This document shows positions 1-5,114 of a stretch of DNA of 10,944 nt, piece after piece. Source of the DNA: Moraxellaceae bacterium (lineage in GTDB: Bacteria > Pseudomonadota > Gammaproteobacteria > Pseudomonadales > UBA3067). Location: the NCBI GenBank assembly GCA_002401525.1, contig NVTH01000031.1, positions 6,390-17,333 of the forward strand, written 5' to 3'. The notes beneath the pieces were generated by a model, which was not told the origin of the DNA, did not search any database, and saw only the letters and a list, made by a program, of their open reading frames with translations. Numbering within the stretch: position 1 is the stretch's first letter; each line of letters begins with the position of its first letter. The position numbers and the translations under genes are program-made.

Positions 1-174
1 ACAGTTTCAAAAACCCTCGCGACATTAAGTCAGACGCCGATGATGACTTTAGAAAAATTTAGATTAAGGCTTAGCGAGTGCAGCTGTTGCCTCTTCCAAA
101 ATAAAGATTGGAAAGCAAAGCCGCCTATAACGCTAAACCCATACTTTTCTAAAATTGAACTATTAAATCTTTAA
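1..174 (+). CDS. Possible 3' end of a gene entering from the left edge
   Basis: The first plus-strand frame is open from base 1 to a TAA at 172-174, giving 57 residues with no start forced inside the window. An internal ATG pair lies at 40-45. The translation contains a Cys cluster (SECSCCL) and a basic middle, and I do not recognise it. A second plus frame is open only to a TAG at 60-62 and ends in a hydrophilic tail (DADDDFRKI) that would also suit a protein C-terminus. At this base composition a 57-codon open stretch can arise by chance, so either frame, or neither, may be real. Only sequence to the left can decide. Confidence 0.15.
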   Translation, partial: TVSKTLATLSQTPMMTLEKFRLRLSECSCCLFQNKDWKAKPPITLNPYFSKIELLNL

Positions 175-216
175 AACTTTATTTTCTCAAAAGCTTTAAA
201 ATATTGCGTTTAACCG

Positions 217-411
217 TTAATGCAACACGTAGGATGAATCTAATATCAAATAGGCCTCGTACTCAGTCAAAGTGCGCCCTACTCGGCAATATTCATCGTA
301 TAAAATCGCAATATCGCGTTCAGAAAATTGCTCAGGAAAATCCTGTCCTTCTTCCTTAAACACAGCAATATGATGCTGCGTACCTAAAACCTCCACGTAT
401 AATGTAATCAT
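217..411 (-). CDS. Small hypothetical protein, 64 aa
   Basis: This minus-strand ORF ends in TAA at 217-219. A GTG at 417-415 would give 66 residues. I chose the ATG at 411-409 because an AGAGGG ribosome binding site (420-425) lies 8 bases from it but only 2 bases from the GTG. The product starts MITLYVEVLG, is acidic, and has a beta-strand-like start, a charged middle (FKEEGQDFPEQFSERD) and an aromatic-rich helix (EYEAYLILDSSYV). It has no signal peptide, membrane segment or metal motif that I can see, and I do not recognise the family. It diverges from the UbiB-like gene across a long structured gap. A good ribosome binding site and ordinary amino acid composition favour a real gene, but function is unknown. 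Confidence 0.5.
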   Translation of the reverse strand: MITLYVEVLGTQHHIAVFKEEGQDFPEQFSERDIAILYDEYCRVGRTLTEYEAYLILDSSYVLH

Positions 412-486
412 ATTCACCGCCCTCTAGTTTTCACTTATATCTTCGTGACAGCAATCGATCCAATGTATCCCCATATACCCACACGT

Positions 487-544
487 TAAGTGGAAATTAC
501 AAGGCAACATTTCAAGTTAACTATAGATCTTATAGTTCCACTTA
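487..544. repeat. Composite (nested) inverted repeat
   Basis: The outer arms are TAAGTGGAA (487-495) and TTCCACTTA (536-544), a perfect 9-base match. The inner arms are AACTATA (519-525) and TATAGTT (531-537) around GATCT. The inner and outer right arms share two T residues. As RNA, a 7-bp outer helix (487-493 with 538-544) would therefore stack directly on a 7-bp inner helix, leaving a one-sided bulge of about 25 bases (494-518). The element lies upstream of both divergent flanking genes. It could be a regulator binding site, an RNA fold or the remains of a small mobile repeat; the sequence does not decide between them. Confidence 0.6.
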
Positions 545-750
545 GTAACGAATTTCGACGCCTTTTTTTCGGTACTTTTTAATATCAATAAATCTTCTTA
601 TCATCAACAGCTTGGAAGCTGACTCTTATCATGACCCAACCGGCGACAGGATTAAACCGCGCCTTACGGTTTTCCGTCCAGCGGATCGGTCCCCAGGCTG
701 AACGGTTTATGTTATTTATGGCCAATATTTCCTAGAAATCTGCCCCATAA

Positions 751-769
751 TTTCAGGTTCAACCTGAAA
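751..769. promoter_or_regulatory. 19-bp perfect palindrome, candidate operator
   Basis: TTTCAGGTT and AACCTGAAA form perfect 9-base arms around a single C at 760. The size and symmetry suit the binding site of a dimeric helix-turn-helix repressor. A one-base loop makes an RNA hairpin less natural, although a 7-bp stem with a 5-base loop is possible. It lies about 155 bases before the start codon of the UbiB-like gene. I do not recognise it as a site for a particular regulator, and no regulator gene is next to it. Confidence 0.45.
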
Positions 770-848
770 GCCTTTGGCTGCGCAGGATTGAGCTGCAAGT
801 TTTTACCGTAGAATTATAGAACCTGCAAATATATCCACTACAATGCTA

Positions 849-872
849 GTGACCCCATCGCAGCGATGTCAC
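849..872 (+). promoter_or_regulatory. Dyad in the presumed 5' leader of the UbiB-like gene
   Basis: CATCGC (856-861) and GCGATG (863-868) flank a single A. GTGA (849-852) and TCAC (869-872) extend the symmetry after a three-C bulge on the left. The dyad ends about 50 bases before the ATG at 924. It may be an RNA stem in the leader or a second protein binding site. Confidence 0.35.
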
Positions 873-923
873 ATTAAGCCAGAGCCCGATTATCTCTAAG
901 CCACATTAACCCTATTAGGTGAC

Positions 924-2615
924 ATGAAACCAAAAGATTTTAAAAAAGCTTATATCCAATGGGTGTATCACAGATTCCGTCTAATTCCCGCCTATGCAAC
1001 CACGCTGACAATACTCGCTAGCTACTTTAAATTTACGCTACTAAGGCTTCTATTCGGACACCGATGGGCGAAACGCAATCGCTCCAAATCCCTAAAGAAA
1101 AATGCTCGACGCATCAAACGCTGCATTCTAAAACTCAACGGCTTATTTATAAAAGTAGGCCAAATGATAAGCATTCTTAGTCATTATTTACCTGCTGAGT
1201 TTCGGTCTGAATTAGAAGGCCTGCAAGATAAGGTACCCCCTCGCCCATACCACCAAACCCAAGCCACTATCCATTCTGAACTAGGCCAGTCTCCAGAAAA
1301 ATTATTTAAAGAATTTAATCCCATCCCCCTTGCCAGTGCGTCTCTTGCTCAAGTCCACAAAGCCACGCTCTTTGACGGCAGAGAAGTAGCCATCAAGATT
1401 CAGCACAGCGATATTCAACAAACCTCAACGTTAGACCTCGACACCTTTCGCCATATTTTAGGCTTGGTTAAATTTTTCACCCCGATTAAAGGCCTCGAAC
1501 ATTACTACCTACAAGTAAAAAAAATGATTGAGGAAGAACTAGACTTTACAAAAGAAGCCAATAATTTACTGACACTTAAAGAAAAGCTCTCACACACCCA
1601 AGGAGTCTATGTTCCCAAGCTGATCTCAGAATTATGCAGCCAACGAATTCTCACCACTGAATATATTGATGGCATCAAGATTTCTGAGGTAAAACAGTCC
1701 CGATACAGCGCCCATCGAAAACAAAAAATCGCTGAAAAATTGTTAGATGTTTATTGCGATATGATTTTCAATTTTGGCATTTACCACGCCGACCCTCACC
1801 CAGGTAATTTACTGCTGCTGCCCGACGACACCTTAGTGTTTATCGATTTCGGCGCCGTATCCACTCTCTCCCCTGCGGTTAAACAAGAAATCCCGAAATT
1901 CATTCAGGCAGCATTACATCAAAATACCGACCACATGATTGCTAGCCTCAGGACAATGGGGTTTATAGACCCACTCGGGGACGATCAAATATTCATTAAG
2001 CTGATCCACTATTACCTGGACCGCTTTGATCTACGACAAGGCTATGAACATTTTCAATTGAAAGATTTCAATACCAATATTGCGAAAGAACTACACACTT
2101 TGCTGGATTTTAGGAAATTAGGCTTATCGATCAATGAAATGATGCGCTTAATCAAAATCCCTAATGACTGGGTACTGCTGCAACGCACCGCCGTCATCCT
2201 GCTGGGTGTTAGCACCGACTTAGCCCCTGACATCAAACCCGTTGCAATCGTTCGCCCTTACTTAAAGGAAATAGTGTTTGATGAAGATGCAGATTGGCTC
2301 GAATTTTTTGCCCAATCGATTAAAGAGGTGGCGCTCGCATTGGTGACCACGCCCGAACAACTTAGAGAGCTTTTACTGAAGGCAAATAGAGGTGATTTGA
2401 CGGTAAAGGTTGAAGGCTTGCAAGAAAATGCGTCGATCATTCGTTCGATAGGAAGGCAACTTATACTGAGTTTTTTCTCAATTTCACTCGGCGCTCTCAG
2501 CTATATCGCGTATATACGTCATGATCAAACCATCATGCTAAGCGCTTTATGTGGGGCGGGCTTATCTATTTTATTAACGCTTCGACTTGCCCTTAATGCT
2601 CCGCGACATCGTTGA
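924..2615 (+). CDS. UbiB/ABC1 (AarF, ADCK-like) atypical kinase
   Basis: This 563-residue protein belongs to the ABC1/UbiB family of atypical protein-kinase-like ATPases, which support ubiquinone biosynthesis or lipid and quinone handling at the membrane. Visible in order: the family KxGQ motif (KVGQ, 77-80), an Ala-rich nucleotide loop (LASASLAQVH, 136-145), the catalytic Lys in VAIK (K158), the EELDFTKEAN segment (204-213), the catalytic loop HADPHPGN (288-295) and the metal-binding DFG (308-310). Two hydrophobic segments at about 512-531 and 536-556 anchor the C-terminus. Length is normal for the family. After the Lys, the usual proline of the QRP/QYP-type motif is Ser (IQHSD). A short AGGT precedes the ATG by about 3 bases, so the ribosome binding site is modest. 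No ubi genes lie nearby, so I infer a paralogue rather than the ubi-operon UbiB and leave the symbol blank. I see no clear terminator before the convergent gene at 2703. Confidence 0.93.
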   Translation: MKPKDFKKAYIQWVYHRFRLIPAYATTLTILASYFKFTLLRLLFGHRWAKRNRSKSLKKNARRIKRCILKLNGLFIKVGQMISILSHYLPAEFRSELEGLQDKVPPRPYHQTQATIHSELGQSPEKLFKEFNPIPLASASLAQVHKATLFDGREVAIKIQHSDIQQTSTLDLDTFRHILGLVKFFTPIKGLEHYYLQVKKMIEEELDFTKEANNLLTLKEKLSHTQGVYVPKLISELCSQRILTTEYIDGIKISEVKQSRYSAHRKQKIAEKLLDVYCDMIFNFGIYHADPHPGNLLLLPDDTLVFIDFGAVSTLSPAVKQEIPKFIQAALHQNTDHMIASLRTMGFIDPLGDDQIFIKLIHYYLDRFDLRQGYEHFQLKDFNTNIAKELHTLLDFRKLGLSINEMMRLIKIPNDWVLLQRTAVILLGVSTDLAPDIKPVAIVRPYLKEIVFDEDADWLEFFAQSIKEVALALVTTPEQLRELLLKANRGDLTVKVEGLQENASIIRSIGRQLILSFFSISLGALSYIAYIRHDQTIMLSALCGAGLSILLTLRLALNAPRHR

Positions 2616-2702
2616 ATAAGCGATCACCCGAAAAGATTGCGCCTACACTTCGAATTGGCCAATGCCTATTGAAAGATCAAAGAGGTGAAAGACCAAGCAA
2701 GA

Positions 2703-3038
2703 TTACTTTTTACCTCGCGTTGAAGGTCCAAACTGAATCGGAAAGGGGGTCACTTTGCCACCTGTAGACACCACCTTAGCAACGCCTTCTTTTTCTACCT
2801 CATCAATTCGTACGATGGCACCCATAGGAATAAAGCTACGAACCACTCCCTCGAGTTCATTTTTAAGCTTTTCTTCACTGGGATCGACAACGATTTGACT
2901 ACGCTCACCAAAAAGAAACTCTTCCACTTCAATAAATCCAAACAGATCACTTTGATAAATATTTTTCGCGTACACTTCATACACTTCCTCTTGATTCAGA
3001 AAGATTACACGATAGATCTGCTTTTTTTCTTCAGCCAT
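2703..3038 (-). CDS. DUF1820 family protein
   Basis: This 111-residue soluble protein matches my knowledge of the DUF1820 family: an N-terminal YRVIFLNQEEVYEVYAK strand pair, an FGFIEVEEFLFGERS core, VVDPSEEKLKNE, then PMGAIVRIDEVEKEG. The length is typical. Function is unknown; the family is carried widely as a single conserved gene in gammaproteobacteria. It has no signal peptide, membrane segment or obvious catalytic motif. The start is the ATG at 3038-3036. No good ribosome binding site precedes it, which is odd for a conserved gene. It converges on the UbiB-like gene with an 87-base gap. A possible promoter and a hairpin with a T-tract lie within 100 bases upstream, so its leader may be regulated. 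Confidence 0.85.
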   Translation of the reverse strand: MAEEKKQIYRVIFLNQEEVYEVYAKNIYQSDLFGFIEVEEFLFGERSQIVVDPSEEKLKNELEGVVRSFIPMGAIVRIDEVEKEGVAKVVSTGGKVTPFPIQFGPSTRGKK

Positions 3039-3071
3039 AATTCGATATTCAGCTCAGAGGGTTTAAAGGCG

Positions 3072-3110
3072 AAAAATTAGGCTGCGGCTCGTTCTACACA
3101 AAGCCCAGCC
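3072..3110 (-). terminator. Terminator-like hairpin with T-tract in front of the DUF1820 gene
   Basis: Read on the minus strand, GGCTGGGCT (3110-3102) pairs with AGCC-G-CAGCC (3089-3080), nine pairs with one bulged G and a 12-base loop, followed by TAATTTTTC. This has the layout of a Rho-independent terminator. It could end transcription from the gene at 3474-4787. If the promoter candidate at 3128-3136 is real, it would instead lie in the DUF1820 leader and act as an attenuator. The large loop and bulge lower confidence. Confidence 0.5.
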
Positions 3111-3127
3111 ATTATTGTCGGCCGGAG

Positions 3128-3136
3128 AGTGTAGCA
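3128..3136 (-). promoter_or_regulatory. Candidate extended -10 promoter for the DUF1820 gene
   Basis: The minus strand reads TGCTACACT, an extended -10 (TGn followed by TACACT). No good -35 hexamer lies 17 bases further upstream. Transcription would start near 3121, about 80 bases before the start codon and just before the hairpin at 3110-3080. Confidence 0.35.
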
Positions 3137-3195
3137 CGATAAGAAAGGAATATTACATGAATTTACTGCAGCCTATCCCAGCGTATTGAGGTGCT

Positions 3196-3360
3196 CTAAA
3201 AGTACTGCAACCCTGCTCCAGCGAAACCAACACCAGGCTTAATCATTGGCCCTATTGTCAAATACTGCAAGGCAAATCCGTAAAAATATGGATGAGTTTG
3301 AAGCCCGACGGTACCAACAACCCCCAACAACTGAACCTGCTTAAAATCAACGACTAAAGA
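3196..3360 (-). other. Open frame of 54 sense codons lacking a start, possible gene remnant
   Basis: Between an in-frame TGA at 3363-3361 and a TAG at 3198-3196, one minus-strand frame is open. It translates to a glycine-rich, hydrophobic and aromatic sequence with a repeated look (GFALQYL, then GFAGAGLQYF at the end). The only ATG begins the last 16 residues (MIKPGVGF). No ribosome binding site or plausible start supports a whole gene. It may be a decayed gene end or chance. I do not recognise a family. Confidence 0.2.
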
Positions 3361-3473
3361 TCATTACTTGAATTCCATGGATGTAGATCTATCCCTGAAC
3401 ATCTATCTCTGCATAGACACGCCTACCCCCTCCCTAATCACAACGCCCGAACTACCACGCCTAAACATAGATG

Positions 3474-4787
3474 TCAGGGGCTTAACGGCGGTGCGCTGCG
3501 AGCCAGCGTGTTTGAATTCACCGAAACCAATTCAGACCCAGGTTTCTGTTGCGCTAACCCAGCCACTTCCAATTCAGCATTAACCCCTGAATATTGTTCA
3601 TATTCACCCAGATCCGCTCCATTGACAGGCTTCTCGGTCCGAGTAGGCAAAGGGTTTTCAAATGGCTCAAAGCCAATCCAAATCCCCCATAAATCCTCTT
3701 CTATAATGGCACTAGGCTGAACACCAAGTGTTAATTCTTCGTAACCCTCCAGCCCCACTTCACGAGCAGCAATAAGAGGGGACATTGGTGTCTCCGCGTC
3801 AATCTCTCCGATTGAAATATTCATGTTCTGATCGCCCGCTTCAAGCAAACGTTGCTGAGCCATGTTTTTCTGTTTAAGGGCCTCTTGCTCTGCAAGTAAC
3901 GCTTGATTTTGCTTACGTTTTATCAAATTAGCGATGTCTTTGCTCAACTGATGTTCGCACCAATTGGAAACCGCAAGGGATTTAAGCAACGACTTTGAAT
4001 TGTCATGATCCCCTTTAGAACGCGCATAGGTCCAAACAGACTCGTACTCTTGCGCTTGACGAATTGCCAATTGCACCTCCCCTAATAACCCCTCTAACGG
4101 GGCAACCTCGGCTTGATCATTGATTCCTTGTCTCGCCACACTGCATTGTTGTACTGCGCTATTCAGATGATCTTTTACCGCAGGCATATCAAGATTAATT
4201 CTCGCCAATCGATTTCCCACACGCTTAATATTTAATTTAACTCGTTTACACAGCCGCTCACCTTCTTGAATCCAGGTCTGGTTCAGAGATTTTGATAACA
4301 GATCAGGGCTCATTTGCAGCGCTTTTGATTGCAGTTGCACGTGGGCATTAAAATATTTTTCTGCATTGCTTAGATCAAAATCCCTCAAAAACTGCTTCGC
4401 CGTTTGGCAGGAGGCATAACTCTTTTCCAGGGTAGGCGTCGCTAATACTCTGGTTAGGTCCGCAGCCACCTGATTACAATAGGTAATACTACGATCAATA
4501 TTACTCGCACTGGTAGTGGCCACCCGGACATCCTCCGCTGTCGCCTGGGCGAAATAATCCAGATAAAGCTGAAATTTTCGCTGTGCACCTTTTATATCTC
4601 TGCTTCGTTGCCGATGAGCGGCCTGACAGTGGCGATAACCCTGATTAAACAATCCTACAGCAATTGAGCTAGGCTCCTCGAGGCTGCCCTCTAGGGCCGC
4701 TGAGCCTAGACCTGAAGGGCTAAACCCCATGCTGCCAATTCCGATCGAAAGTATTACAACCGATTTCAAAATCACTGATCTGGACAC
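3474..4787 (-). CDS. Unrecognised exported protein with three cysteine-paired helical repeats
   Basis: The protein has 437 residues and a GTG start at 4787-4785, chosen because GAGG lies 7 bases upstream (ACGAGG). The N-terminus (MSRSVILKSVVILSIGIGSMGF) is a signal-peptide-like basic plus hydrophobic segment, so I infer export. Its only six cysteines are C54, C104, C127, C180, C215 and C277. They fall into three similar units: a helix starting YRHCQAA, YASCQTA or VQQCSVA, then 50 to 62 residues later a helix with YCNQVAAD, LCKRVKLN or WCEHQLSK. A disulfide within each repeat is a natural inference. Residues 283-316 are a Lys/Gln/Glu-rich, coiled-coil-like helix. The last 120 residues are acidic and loosely ordered, with an aromatic EEDLWGIWIGFEPF patch (363-376). 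I know no named family for it. It is divergent from the EAL gene and shares the 4788-5114 gap with it. Confidence 0.8.
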   Translation of the reverse strand: MSRSVILKSVVILSIGIGSMGFSPSGLGSAALEGSLEEPSSIAVGLFNQGYRHCQAAHRQRSRDIKGAQRKFQLYLDYFAQATAEDVRVATTSASNIDRSITYCNQVAADLTRVLATPTLEKSYASCQTAKQFLRDFDLSNAEKYFNAHVQLQSKALQMSPDLLSKSLNQTWIQEGERLCKRVKLNIKRVGNRLARINLDMPAVKDHLNSAVQQCSVARQGINDQAEVAPLEGLLGEVQLAIRQAQEYESVWTYARSKGDHDNSKSLLKSLAVSNWCEHQLSKDIANLIKRKQNQALLAEQEALKQKNMAQQRLLEAGDQNMNISIGEIDAETPMSPLIAAREVGLEGYEELTLGVQPSAIIEEDLWGIWIGFEPFENPLPTRTEKPVNGADLGEYEQYSGVNAELEVAGLAQQKPGSELVSVNSNTLARSAPPLSP

Positions 4788-5114
4788 GTCGCAACCTCGT
4801 TAGTAAATCAAGCCTCTTAAACATAGAGTAAATACGATCACACCACGGTGACAAACTAGACAGATCGAACTTGACCTAACCGACATATTAGGGGGATTTC
4901 AACCGCTATATGATTTAGGTTTATAAAAAACACCAACTCGATCGAAGAAATGAATATAGTCGTAATGAAAGCAACAAAGATTTAACTCTCCAGCCGAACT
5001 TATAACCCACCTGTCCCCTCGAATCACCTACGTCCATAACGACAGAAAAACCTTAGCAATTCCGTCTATCCTTTATCTATAGGCAAACAAATCAGATGGG
5101 CCAAACCAGCATTG
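4788..5114. other. Divergent promoter region between the exported-protein gene and the EAL gene
   Basis: This 327-bp gap holds a promoter candidate for the minus-strand gene (listed separately). For the plus-strand gene I see only a weak pair, TTAGCA (5053-5058) with TATCTATA (5074-5081). A 12-codon reading frame (ATG 5096 to TAG 5131) overlaps the EAL gene start in another frame and has no clear ribosome binding site. I see no RNA gene or terminator. Confidence 0.5.
4825..4854 (-). promoter_or_regulatory. Candidate sigma70-type promoter for the exported-protein gene
   Basis: On the minus strand TTGTCA (4854-4849) is a 5/6 match to the -35 consensus. It is followed after 18 bases by TACTCT (4830-4825), a poor -10. 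Transcription would start about 30 bases before the GTG start codon. Confidence 0.35.

Larger units (their letters stand above)
412..923. other. 512-bp intergenic region rich in inverted repeats
   Basis: No convincing gene lies here. The stretch holds a composite inverted repeat (487-544), CAGCTT/AAGCTG arms separated by 2 bases (608-621), AAACCG/CGGTTT arms separated by 7 bases (654-672), a 19-bp palindrome (751-769) and a further dyad just before the next gene (849-872). A plus-strand T7 run lies at about 562-568. One short open frame, ATG 631 to TAG 735 (34 codons), is richer in GC than its surroundings but has no ribosome binding site at a usable distance. A TTGAGC at 788-793 is a weak -35 candidate for the UbiB-like gene; its -10 (TAGAAT or AATTAT near 809-817) is badly spaced or poor. 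Confidence 0.6.
3039..3473. other. 435-bp intergenic region upstream of the DUF1820 gene
   Basis: Near the DUF1820 gene it holds the terminator-like hairpin and extended -10 sequence listed separately. The middle holds an open minus-strand frame with no start codon (3196-3360). Near the unknown exported-protein gene there is an inverted pair ACATCTAT (3399-3406) / ATAGATGT (3467-3474) and a direct repeat CACGCCTA (3418-3425, 3456-3463). I see no RNA gene or complete coding region. Confidence 0.55.

Noticed and set aside
2654..2663. ATTGGCCAAT palindrome between the convergent genes, considered as a terminator
   Set aside because: It is a 10-base palindrome with no loop and no T-tract, so it does not make a terminator.
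2795..3080. Alternative frames over the DUF1820 gene on both strands
   Set aside because: They are shadows of a recognisable conserved family in the minus-strand frame 2703-3038.
3196..3360. Open frame considered as the C-terminal end of an outer-membrane barrel because it ends in Phe
   Set aside because: The alternating hydrophobic residues at -3, -5, -7 and -9 expected of a barrel signal are Gln and Gly here.
3368..3583. Plus-strand frame of 71 codons
   Set aside because: Its second half is antisense to the exported-protein gene, and it has no ribosome binding site or recognisable product.
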